Below are positions 17,642 to 25,392 of a DNA stretch of 64,000 nt, one piece after another. The number at the start of each line of letters is the position of its first letter. Within the stretch, counting starts at the first letter, position 1. Origin of the DNA: Dehalococcoidia bacterium (lineage in GTDB: Bacteria > Chloroflexota > Dehalococcoidia > DSTF01 > JACRBR01); NCBI GenBank assembly GCA_040902535.1, contig JBBDXD010000014.1:79967-143966 (forward strand). Direction: 5' to 3'. Position numbers and translations under genes: made by a program. The notes under the pieces are model-generated. The model was not told where the DNA came from. It saw only the letters and a program-made list of their open reading frames with translations, and did no database searches.

Positions 17642-18487
17642 TCACTCCAATTCCATCTGCCATTCGAGCGGGTTGATGCCGCGCAGGACGGCCCCGCCAT
17701 GCCTGCCAGCGCGCGTGCAAGCTTCGAGGAGCGGGAAGCCGCGCGCGAGATACCACGTGAGCGCCGCGGCAAACGTGTCACCCGCTCCGTATGCCGCAAC
17801 GGTCCTGTCCGGTACAACTGGCGCCGGAAAGCGCACGACGCCGTCGCGTGTCTCGATGTAGCCTCCCCGCTCGCCCTCCGTCATCACGAGCGCCGCCGGC
17901 GAAGGCGTGTAGTCCGAAAGCACGCTGAACTCGCGCTTGTCCTTCGTGCTGCCGACGACGACGTCGGCGCGCACGCCCGAAGCATCGAGCGCCTGCTTGC
18001 GACGCGATGTGACGACGAGCACGCGCGCCTTGCGTGCTTCAATGAGCGTTTCAGGATCTTGGCCGGTGAAGTAGACGGCGTCGCACGTCTCGAGCACCTC
18101 CCACGGAAGATCGTCGCGCAGGCGCGGGTGCAGCGGTTCGCCAATGACGAAGATCGTGCGCTCGCCATCAGGCGTGATGACGGCGAGGTCGCGCGTGTGC
18201 GGCAGATCGCGGCGCGCGATGTGGATTTCGGCGGGGATCCTCGATAGCGCGCGCTCGACGGCGTGGCCCGCCTCGTCGCTGCCTGTTGCCGTGAAGAGAT
18301 GCACCTCGCCGGGGCTGCGCGCGAGCTGATGGAACGCGATACCGGCACCGCCGCCGGCGATCGTGCACGATTCGGCGAGATGCGCAATCTCGCCGGGCGC
18401 TGGGAGCGCCGGCGCACGCCCAATCGTCACGTGCTCAACGTGGCCGATGACGGCAACGCGCAACTTCTCCGGCGCGACGTCTGTCAT
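17642..18487 (-). CDS. PfkB-family sugar/nucleoside kinase
   Basis: A 281-residue ribokinase-fold protein. The opening strand VAVIGHVEHVTIGR, the di-glycine region IAGGGAGIAFHQLARSP (about 42-58), and the ATP/catalytic signature TVAAYGAGDTFAAALTWYLARG with the base Asp near residue 240 identify the family. An unusual feature is that the second glycine of the usual N-terminal GG motif is shifted into a GGGAG run. ATG at 18485-18487 is chosen because the longer frame enters the GAACC repeats. The substrate (adenosine, ribose, fructose or similar) is not decided by what I see. Confidence 0.85.
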   Translation of the reverse strand: MTDVAPEKLRVAVIGHVEHVTIGRAPALPAPGEIAHLAESCTIAGGGAGIAFHQLARSPGEVHLFTATGSDEAGHAVERALSRIPAEIHIARRDLPHTRDLAVITPDGERTIFVIGEPLHPRLRDDLPWEVLETCDAVYFTGQDPETLIEARKARVLVVTSRRKQALDASGVRADVVVGSTKDKREFSVLSDYTPSPAALVMTEGERGGYIETRDGVVRFPAPVVPDRTVAAYGAGDTFAAALTWYLARGFPLLEACTRAGRHGGAVLRGINPLEWQMELE

Positions 18488-18510
18488 GCGGCGAGGATAA
18501 CAGGATGGGA

Positions 18511-18573
18511 GAACCTCGAACCTCGAACCCGGAACCATTTGGACTCAGGTTCGAGGTTCTTGGTTCCAGGTTC
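18511..18573. repeat. Nine-unit heptamer array, GAACCNN family, inverted halves
   Basis: The stretch divides exactly into nine 7-base units. The first four are GAACCTC, GAACCTC, GAACCCG, GAACCAT. The fifth is TTGGACT. The last four are CAGGTTC, GAGGTTC, TTGGTTC, CAGGTTC, which are NNGGTTC, the reverse complement pattern. The array can form a long imperfect hairpin and fills the gap between pfkB and cinA, ending inside the cinA promoter. Confidence 0.8.
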
Positions 18574-18589
18574 TTACAAGCTGTACATT
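18560..18589 (+). promoter_or_regulatory. Candidate cinA promoter, near-leaderless
   Basis: TTGGTT (18560-18565) and TACATT (18584-18589) are 18 bases apart. The -10 ends 7 bases before the ATG at 18597, so transcription would begin at or next to the start codon. There is no Shine-Dalgarno, which agrees with a leaderless message. Confidence 0.4.
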
Positions 18590-18596
18590 CGACGCC

Positions 18597-19853
18597 ATGA
18601 AGGCAGAGATCCTCTCGATCGGCACCGAGATCCTGCTCGGCGAGATCACAGACACCAACGCCCAGTACATCGCGTCTCGGTTGCCCGGGCTGGGCATCGA
18701 CCTGTATTTCAAGGCGGTCGTCGGCGACAACATGGAGCGGCTCACCGAGACCATCGGCCGGGCGCGTGAACGGTCCGACGTCGTGATCTGCACGGGCGGA
18801 CTCGGGCCGACAGAGGACGACCTCACGCGCGAGGCGATTTCCGCGGTCCTCGGCGAAGAGCCGCACGTCGATCCGGACCTCGAGGCGACCTTGCGGTCGT
18901 TCTTCGAACGTCGCGGCTACGCCATGCCCGAAAGCAACGTCAAGCAGTGCTGGCTGATCCCGTCGGCGCGCGCAATACAGAATCCGCGCGGCACGGCGCC
19001 GGGATGGTGGGTCGAGCGCGATGGCAAAATTATCGTCGCTATGCCGGGGCCGCCGACCGAAATGACCCGCATGTGGGAGAACGAAGTTGCGCCCGCGTTA
19101 AAGGCCCGCAACCCCGGCGGCATCCTCGTCACGCGCACGCTTAAGACGGCCGGCGTCGGCGAAGGCACCGTGGACGAAATGATGAGCCCGCTGCTCAAGT
19201 CGCAAAACCCGAGCATCGGCATCTACGCGAGGGCGGACGGCGTGCACGTGCGCCTCGCCGCGAAAGCCGCCGACGAGGAGTCGGCTTGGCGATTGATCGT
19301 CCCCGTTGAAGAGGAGGTGCGGCAGATCCTGGGCGCGGCGATCTGGGGCGCTGATGATGACACCTTCGAGAGTGTGATCGGCGACATGGCGAAGGAACGC
19401 GGCGTCTCCATCGCGACCATGGAGTCGTGTACGGGCGGCATGCTGGCGAGCACGCTTACGGACGTACCCGGATCGTCAGCATTCTTTCGCAGCGGCCTGG
19501 TCTCCTACCAGACGGAAGTGAAGATCGAGTACGGCGTCCCCGCCGAGATCGTCGAAGAGCACGGCGTGATCAGTCCCGAGTGCGCCCGCGCGATGGCCAA
19601 AGCGACACGCGAGCGCTTCGAGGCCAGCGTGGGGGTCGGGATCACCGGTGTGGCCGGTCCGGAGGAGCAGGAAGGCAAGCCCGTGGGCACGATCCATATC
19701 GCGATCGACGCGATCTGGGCGGCGCCTCAGTCGATGAGTTACGTGTTCCCGCAGGGGCGCACCGCCGTGAAGCGTCGCGCGGTGACGACGGCGCTCGTGC
19801 TGCTGCGACAGTCGCTGCTGGAGTACAAGTCGGAGGACCTGCGTGAGTTTTGA
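18597..19853 (+). CDS. cinA: CinA-family protein (NMN amidase / ADP-ribose pyrophosphatase)
   Basis: A 418-residue two-domain CinA. Residues 1-170 are the MoCF-like domain with EILSIGTEILLGEITDTN and the TGGLGPTEDDLTREA motif. About 250-410 is the CinA_C amidase with the catalytic ATMESCTGGMLASTLTDVPGSS block and SVGVGITGVAGP. The first domain hydrolyses ADP-ribose-like compounds; the second deamidates nicotinamide mononucleotide for NAD salvage. Both sites look intact. A cupin gene starts 3 bases after its stop, so the two share a transcript. Confidence 0.93.
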   Translation: MKAEILSIGTEILLGEITDTNAQYIASRLPGLGIDLYFKAVVGDNMERLTETIGRARERSDVVICTGGLGPTEDDLTREAISAVLGEEPHVDPDLEATLRSFFERRGYAMPESNVKQCWLIPSARAIQNPRGTAPGWWVERDGKIIVAMPGPPTEMTRMWENEVAPALKARNPGGILVTRTLKTAGVGEGTVDEMMSPLLKSQNPSIGIYARADGVHVRLAAKAADEESAWRLIVPVEEEVRQILGAAIWGADDDTFESVIGDMAKERGVSIATMESCTGGMLASTLTDVPGSSAFFRSGLVSYQTEVKIEYGVPAEIVEEHGVISPECARAMAKATRERFEASVGVGITGVAGPEEQEGKPVGTIHIAIDAIWAAPQSMSYVFPQGRTAVKRRAVTTALVLLRQSLLEYKSEDLREF

Positions 19854-19856
19854 GTT

Positions 19857-20252
19857 GTGAGTGCGTCTGACAAGGCCGATGTCGTTGTGTCTCGTCCCGG
19901 AGAGGCGATGTCCGCCACCGGTGCGGCCTTTGCACTACGCGAATGGACAGGGGGACCCGGCGGCGGTCCGCCGTTGCACGTGCACCACCACGACACTGAA
20001 GCGTGGTACGTGCTGGAAGGTACGCTTCGCTTCAGGCTCGCGGATCGCACGTTCGACGTCGCGGCCGGCGGCTGCGTGTTCGTCCCGGGCGGCGTAGCGC
20101 ACACATTCAACAATCCCGGGCCAGGCGACGTGCGCTACCTTATCGTCCTAACACGCCGCATCCTGGACTTAATTGGCGCGTTGCACGAAGACATCACCCC
20201 GGATCGCGTCGCCGCGGTATACCGGGACTACGACTCGGAGTTACTCGAGTAG
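19857..20252 (+). CDS. Cupin-domain protein
   Basis: A 131-residue single cupin. Motif 1 is HVHHHDTEAWYVLEGTLRFRL (about 41-61) with the expected His, His and Glu ligands, and motif 2 is PGGVAHTFNN (about 77-86) with the last His. The GTG start at 19857 is 3 bases after cinA. The metal site is complete, so a small dioxygenase, isomerase or ligand-binding role is possible; the substrate is unknown. The disrupted ankyrin gene begins 1 base after its stop. Confidence 0.85.
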   Translation: MSASDKADVVVSRPGEAMSATGAAFALREWTGGPGGGPPLHVHHHDTEAWYVLEGTLRFRLADRTFDVAAGGCVFVPGGVAHTFNNPGPGDVRYLIVLTRRILDLIGALHEDITPDRVAAVYRDYDSELLE

Positions 20253-20253
20253 G

Positions 20254-20940
20254 ATGATGGACGACAGAGCCGAACTGTTCCGCCACGTCGGACAGGGAAA
20301 CCGAGACGCGCCGGCGGAGATGCTCCGCTACAGGCCAGATCCGGCACGCGCGCGCGACGCATCTTCGCTCTCAGTCCTCTCGTTCGCGAAATACATGCGT
20401 CGGCATGCGATACTCGACCTACTGCTAATCCAAACCGGCCCTCCGCTCGACATCTTCGAAGCAGCGTCCATCGACCGCGGACGACGCGCGCGACCTGCTC
20501 GCGGCGGATCGGGCGCTCGTCTATGCCTACTCTTCGGACGGGTTCACGGCGCTGCACTTCGCGGCGTATTTCGGGGCGACGGCGGCGATCGAAGCGTTGC
20601 TCGCGGGCGGTGCGAACATCGAAGCCCGCACGAAGAACTTTCTCGACAACATGCCGCTGCACGCCGCCGCGGCCGGCGGCCGCACGAAGCCGCGCGGCTG
20701 TTGCTGTGGCACGGCGCAGACCCGAACGCGCGCCAGCATGGCAAGTATACGTCCCTCATGACGGCGGCGTTCGCCAACAACCGCGAGCTCGCCGAAATGC
20801 TGATCGCCCGCAACGCCGACGCCGACATGCGCAACGAGGAAGGCAGGACCGCGGCCGATGTCGCCGCCGGAGTTGGCAACATGGAGCTTGCGGCGCGGCT
20901 GCGGCTCGCCGAGCGCGTGGTCGACCGGCGGAATGCCTGA
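20254..20940 (+). pseudogene. Ankyrin-repeat protein, two frameshifts
   Basis: An ankyrin-repeat protein of about 228 residues is split over two frames. Frame A from ATG 20254 encodes an N-terminal helix pair ending DIFEAAS near 20465. The adjacent frame continues with GFTALHFAAYFGATAAIEAL and MPLHAAAAGGRTK between about 20475 and 20690. Frame A then resumes with LLLWHGADPNARQHGKYT and a last repeat ending at 20940. The two shifts compensate each other, so the frame-A product is full length but has a nonsense middle. Either the repeats have decayed or there are two sequence errors. Ankyrin proteins bind protein partners; none is suggested by context. Confidence 0.8.
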
Positions 20941-21048
20941 ACCGTCCGTCCACACCTGCTGCGCATCGAATCAAGACGCTCTGGATGCGTTACGCATGGA
21001 CGCATTGTGCGCGACCCGAGCGGAGCAACCGTCGGCGCTCCACCAGCG

Positions 21049-21528
21049 CTAATCGTCGAGCCGCAGCAGGAGCGGCGTCTGGACGTCCGAGGGCCACACT
21101 TTAAGCGCCATGTCCGCCGGGAAGATGCTGAGGGACGCAGCTTCGTCGCGCGTAAACCAGCCGTGGCCGTGGAACGTCGTAATGCCGTCGCGCTCGGGGA
21201 GCGCGCACTCCTGCGGCCACCCGTCGGGTCGCGTTAGAAACGTGAAGCCCACCGCGAAGAGTTGATCCGACCGATACATCTCGAACACGGCCACCAGGCG
21301 CTCGATGCGCACGCGCAGTCCCGACTCCTCGAAGATCTCGCGGACGGCGCATTCCTCGATCGACTCGCCGTACTCGAGGCCGCCGCCGATGGAGCCCCAG
21401 TGGCGGACGTCGCCGCGCTGCTGGTCGATCAGCAGCAGCCGGCCCTCCGGGTCGACGACGTAGCCGCCGGCGCCCAGCTCGACCTTCGGCAGGTTGCGCA
21501 CGCTGGCGGAAGGGATCGATTCGCTCAT
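21049..21528 (-). CDS. Nudix hydrolase
   Basis: A 159-residue Nudix protein. The Nudix box is complete: GGGLEYGESIEECAVREIFEESGL at about residues 48-71 fits Gx5Ex7REUxEExGU. It should hydrolyse a nucleoside-diphosphate-linked compound with Mg2+. The substrate is not given by the sequence; the C-terminal WFTRDEAASLSIFPAD block is common in ADP-ribose/NADH-type and unassigned Nudix proteins. It is divergent from the PIG-L gene, with a gap of 108 bases. Confidence 0.9.
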   Translation of the reverse strand: MSESIPSASVRNLPKVELGAGGYVVDPEGRLLLIDQQRGDVRHWGSIGGGLEYGESIEECAVREIFEESGLRVRIERLVAVFEMYRSDQLFAVGFTFLTRPDGWPQECALPERDGITTFHGHGWFTRDEAASLSIFPADMALKVWPSDVQTPLLLRLDD

Positions 21529-21636
21529 GGTGTCCCGATTCTACGCGTGTTCTCGCTGGAACGCGACGGTGCGCCTCGCTACGCTGATCGCATGACATCG
21601 AGCCTCGAAACACTCCAATCGACGAAGGAGACCCCC

Positions 21637-22353
21637 ATGACCATGCCGGAGACGGACAATAAGGTCGCGCTCATCGTCGCCGCGCACCCGGATGATGCCG
21701 ACTTCGGCGCGGCCGGCACTGCGTATCTGTGGTCGAAGGAAGGCTGGACGTTCTACTACCTCGTCTGCACGGACGGCAGCAAAGGTACCGATGACCCGAA
21801 TATGGACCCCGCCGCACTCATCAAGATTCGGCGTGAGGAGCAGCGCGAGGCCGCCCGGCGCGCAGGCGTGACCGACGTCTTCTTCCTCGACAACGTCGAC
21901 GGGGAGCTGACGTACACCCGCGGCCTGCTCGGCGACATCGTGCGGTACATCCGGATGCTGAAGCCGTACGCCGTGTTCACGCACGAGCCGGAGGCGTTCA
22001 TCGTGCGAAACAGCTTCGTGAATCACGCGGACCATCGATGCACCGGTCAGGCGACGATCGACGCTATCTATCCGTCAGCGCGAGACCGGCTGAACTTCCC
22101 CGAGCAGATCGCCGAAGGACTCGAGCCGCACAAGGTGAAAGAGATCTACATTTGGGGTTCCGAGCAGGCTAACTTCGATTCCGACATCAGCGATGCCGTC
22201 GAACAAAAGATCTTCGCGCTGAACGCACACGTCAGCCAGGGATTGAGCAGCGAAGATCCGAACAGCGACTTCCTGAAGTTCGTGCGTGAACGCTGGCGTG
22301 GCGAGGACGGCCGCTACACGGAGCGGTTCCGCCGCGTGGTGCTTTTCCGCTGA
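21637..22353 (+). CDS. PIG-L family N-acetyl-sugar deacetylase
   Basis: A 238-residue LmbE/PIG-L protein. The zinc motif VAAHPDDADFGAAGT (about 13-27) supplies His, Asp and Asp, and HADHRC (about 130-135) supplies the third ligand, so the site is complete. Such enzymes remove acetyl groups from N-acetylglucosamine derivatives; in actinobacteria MshB of this family acts in mycothiol synthesis. Because mshD is in this window, MshB or mycothiol-S-conjugate amidase (Mca) activity is possible, but the gene is 40 kb away from mshD and PIG-L proteins have many roles. GAAGGAG precedes the ATG. Confidence 0.85.
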   Translation: MTMPETDNKVALIVAAHPDDADFGAAGTAYLWSKEGWTFYYLVCTDGSKGTDDPNMDPAALIKIRREEQREAARRAGVTDVFFLDNVDGELTYTRGLLGDIVRYIRMLKPYAVFTHEPEAFIVRNSFVNHADHRCTGQATIDAIYPSARDRLNFPEQIAEGLEPHKVKEIYIWGSEQANFDSDISDAVEQKIFALNAHVSQGLSSEDPNSDFLKFVRERWRGEDGRYTERFRRVVLFR

Positions 22354-22431
22354 TCTCCTGATCTCCCCTTCACCTGATCATCGCCGCGTGCTACTATCGC
22401 GCGCGGCGGGGCGCTGGAACAGGGGCTGCGG

Positions 22432-23013
22432 GTGAAGTGGATCGGGACGATCCTCGCCTTCGTGTTTGCGCTCTCGTGGGCGTTCTCTCCTCACATGGCA
22501 TCCGCACAGGAAGAGCGGGATCCGCTCATCTCCCCGCAGGTGGGTGAGCGCGGCTCGCGCTTTCAGATCGTCGGGCAGTTCGGCTGGACGCCGGGGGAGC
22601 AGGTGGCGCTCAGCATCGGCTTCGTGCAGGCGCAGCCGTTCGCGTTCGACGGCCCCTTCGCCTTCGAACAGGAAGTCACCGTGCTGCGAGACGGCACGTG
22701 GAGCTTCCCCGTCGTGCTTAACGATGCGCTCGGGCTGCCGCTGGCGGGCGACCCCGGCTACGTGGTCGTGCGGGCACAGAGCCCTTCGAAGACCGCCACC
22801 AACGCCTTCGTCTACACGGTCGATGGACGGACGCCCGTAGGCGCCGAGCAGATCGCGGATCTCGGCTTCGGGCCGGGCTTCGCGAACGTCGCGCTGCCGC
22901 TGGGCATCGCTCTGTTCGCGCTGGGCATCGGATCCCTGCTTATCGTGAGCGGCGAGTTGCGGCGACGGGATGCGACGCTTCTCGGCGCTGGGCGATACAC
23001 GGGGCCGAGCTAA
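22432..23013 (+). CDS. Secreted or membrane-anchored hypothetical protein
   Basis: A 193-residue protein. It starts with a signal peptide (MKWIGTILAFVFALSWAFS, likely cut after MASA near residue 25). A beta-rich domain of about 110 residues follows, with GSRFQIVGQFGWTPGEQVAL resembling an Ig-like or bacterial surface fold. A hydrophobic segment (about 153-174) and a basic tail close the protein, so it probably sits on the outer face with a short cytoplasmic end. The start is GTG at 22432. No family recognised. Confidence 0.7.
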   Translation: MKWIGTILAFVFALSWAFSPHMASAQEERDPLISPQVGERGSRFQIVGQFGWTPGEQVALSIGFVQAQPFAFDGPFAFEQEVTVLRDGTWSFPVVLNDALGLPLAGDPGYVVVRAQSPSKTATNAFVYTVDGRTPVGAEQIADLGFGPGFANVALPLGIALFALGIGSLLIVSGELRRRDATLLGAGRYTGPS

Positions 23014-23087
23014 AGCGCGGCAGACAACCACCACACCTGCGTCTGCGTCGCGGGCTGAATGCCCGCGCCAACGAGCGGCACACGCAC

Positions 23088-25052
23088 TCAGGCCGGCAGG
23101 CCGAGGCTCCGCAGGAACGCGTCCGTGTTGGGCTCCCGCCCGAGGAAGTCGCGCACGAGCACATCGCCGTCCACCGTGCCGCCGCGTTCGAGGATCGTAC
23201 GCCGGTACTCACGGCCCGTCTCACCATCGAAGACGCCGGCATGCTCGAAGCGCGTGAACATGTCGTCGCCGAAGACGCGCGACCAGAGATACCCGTAGTA
23301 GCCCGCGTCGTAGCCGAACAGGTGGCCGAAGCCCGACTGGAAGTGCGTGCCCTCCGGATACGGGAAAGCCGTCGTCGGGTACAGCTCGCGCACGGCTTTG
23401 GTGGTGTCGCCGTCGAAGCCGGGGGAGTGGAACTTGAAGTCGAGCCGCGCGAAGAACATCTGACGCAGTTCGCGGAGGCCCGAGCTGACGTTCTTGGCGC
23501 GGATCATGGCGTCGAGGAGGTCCGCAGGCAGCGGATCGCCAGACTGGTGGTGCGCGGCGAAGCGATTCAGCACGTCGCGGTCCCAGACCCAGTGCTCGAG
23601 CATTTGCGACGGCGCCTCGACGAAGTCGCGCTCGGTCGATGATCCGCTGAACTCCAGGAAGTCCGCCCGCGTGAGCGTCTGGTGCAGGATGTGGCCGAAC
23701 TCGTGCCAGAACGTCACGACTTCCGTGTGCCGCAGCAGCGAAGGGCTTTCCGCCGATGGCTTGGTGAAGTTCGCGACGATGGCGCTGATCGGCTTCTGGT
23801 AGGAGCCATCGTCGAGGCGGCGGCCGCTGCGCAGCGTGAAGGCGGCGGCATGATTGAACTTGTTCGGGCGCGGGTACAGGTCCATGTAGAAGCGCGCGAT
23901 CGGTTCGCCGCCGGCCTGCGCGTCGAAGATGTCGTATGCCTGCACGTCTTCGTGCCAGATCGGCGCCTCTGGCGCAGCCTCGTACCGGATGCCGAGCAGT
24001 TCCTGCGTGACGAGAAAGAGGCCACGGACGGCGGCATCGAGCGGGAAGTAGTTCGCCACTTCAAAGTCGTCGACGGCGTACTCGGTCTTGAGCAGCCGGT
24101 TCGTGTAGAACCACCAGTCCCACGCATCGACGGTGGCATTGCCGGCGTGCGCTTGCTTTACGCGCGAGAGGGTCTCGATGTCGGCGGCAGCTTTCGGGCG
24201 AAGCTGCTGTTCGAGGTCGCGCAGAAACGTGTCGACGCTGTCACGCGTCTTCGCCATGCGCTTCTCGACGACGTACGCAGCCCACGAGTCGTAGCCAAGC
24301 AGTGTCGCGATCTCGTTCCGGGTGGCGATCGCTTCTTCCAGCACCTTGACATTAGGCTCGCCGCCCTTGTTCTGGTTCTTGAGGAACATCGTCCGTCGCA
24401 GGTCGCCTGATTCCGCGTTGTCCATGAACGGCATGATCTCGGGGTAGTCGAGCGTGACGCGGTACTTCGTCTCCCCGTCCTCCTCGACCGTCGTGAGCCC
24501 GTCGATCCAGCGGTCGGGCATGCCGGCAAGCTGATCGCGAGCCACCGTGATGCCGTCTTCCCAGGTGTCGATCGCCTTACGAAAGTCGGTACCAAGCTCG
24601 ACGAGGCGCGAGTTGAGGTCCTGTATCCGCTTGCGCCTGTCCTTCGGCAGGTCGAAGCCGGCGCGCCGGTAGTCACGCAGCGTATGTTCCAACAGGCGCT
24701 TCCGCTCACCCTGCAACGACGCCGCTTCCGGCGACTCGGAGTACTCCTTGATTGCCTGGTACAGGTCCTCGCGGTAGGTGAGGTCCACGGCGTACTTGCT
24801 GATCTTCTCGTCCCACTCGCGGGCGGTCTCGCGCAGGTTGTCATCGAGCGCGACGTAGGCCATGAAGGCGTAGGCGCCCGACGCCTGGCCGACGTAGTCC
24901 GCGGCGGTCTCGAGCGCGGCGAAGGTGTTAGCGAAGGTGCGCTCGCCGGCCGGCACCGCCACGATTCTCGTGATGGCGGCGTCGCAGTCGCGCATGGCCT
25001 GCTCGCAGCCTGCGGCGACCTTCTCCGGCGTCAGGTTCCCGTATTCGATCAT
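23088..25052 (-). CDS. M3-family metallopeptidase (thimet oligopeptidase-like)
   Basis: A 654-residue zinc endopeptidase of small peptides in the cytoplasm. The zinc motif is TFWHEFGHILHQTL near residues 445-458, with the second Glu ligand about 30 residues on in STERDFVEAPSQMLEHWVWD, which is the thimet-oligopeptidase (M3A) pattern. The active-site closing segment FGHLFGYDAGYYGYLWS is also present. Length is typical. AAGGAG lies on the minus strand before the ATG at 25050-25052. It is monocistronic, divergent from the nitrilase gene across a 340-base gap. Confidence 0.93.
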   Translation of the reverse strand: MIEYGNLTPEKVAAGCEQAMRDCDAAITRIVAVPAGERTFANTFAALETAADYVGQASGAYAFMAYVALDDNLRETAREWDEKISKYAVDLTYREDLYQAIKEYSESPEAASLQGERKRLLEHTLRDYRRAGFDLPKDRRKRIQDLNSRLVELGTDFRKAIDTWEDGITVARDQLAGMPDRWIDGLTTVEEDGETKYRVTLDYPEIMPFMDNAESGDLRRTMFLKNQNKGGEPNVKVLEEAIATRNEIATLLGYDSWAAYVVEKRMAKTRDSVDTFLRDLEQQLRPKAAADIETLSRVKQAHAGNATVDAWDWWFYTNRLLKTEYAVDDFEVANYFPLDAAVRGLFLVTQELLGIRYEAAPEAPIWHEDVQAYDIFDAQAGGEPIARFYMDLYPRPNKFNHAAAFTLRSGRRLDDGSYQKPISAIVANFTKPSAESPSLLRHTEVVTFWHEFGHILHQTLTRADFLEFSGSSTERDFVEAPSQMLEHWVWDRDVLNRFAAHHQSGDPLPADLLDAMIRAKNVSSGLRELRQMFFARLDFKFHSPGFDGDTTKAVRELYPTTAFPYPEGTHFQSGFGHLFGYDAGYYGYLWSRVFGDDMFTRFEHAGVFDGETGREYRRTILERGGTVDGDVLVRDFLGREPNTDAFLRSLGLPA

Positions 25053-25392
25053 CTCGCGCTCCTTGGTCTGCCGCAGTGCCGGGACAGGCTATCGCGGGTT
25101 GAAGCGCCGCACCAACGAGGGCGCCGTTTCCCGTGCCAACTTGATTGTCTGAATTTTCCGGGAGCGATCCGCGGGCTCTCAGATACGAATCTTGATTGTC
25201 CGGTTTGATTGAGTGCGGCTCAGGGTTCTGCCGAAACGCCGAGCCGCGATCGCAGCGAACGGCGAGCCATGCGTTGGCTCGCAGTCACCCGGCGCGATCC
25301 TAGCAGCAAGGGGCGGTGAACGCCGAGTATCAGACGGCACAGTGCCGCCGCGGCCGTATTCCGGCCAGATCCGCAGGTGTTATCCTCGAACC
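25053..25392. other. Divergent intergenic region, 340 bases, with direct repeats
   Basis: No gene is seen between the peptidase and nitrilase starts. CTTGATTGTC occurs at 25140-25149 and again at 25191-25200, a direct repeat of 10 bases at a 51-base spacing, and TTTGATTG follows at 25204. TATCCT at 25381-25386 is a possible -10 only 6 bases before the nitrilase ATG. The repeats may be binding sites for a regulator of either gene. Confidence 0.4.

Noticed and set aside
18511..18573. Inverted GAACC array taken as a rho-independent terminator
   Set aside because: There is no T-run, and it lies upstream of two divergent genes, not after one.
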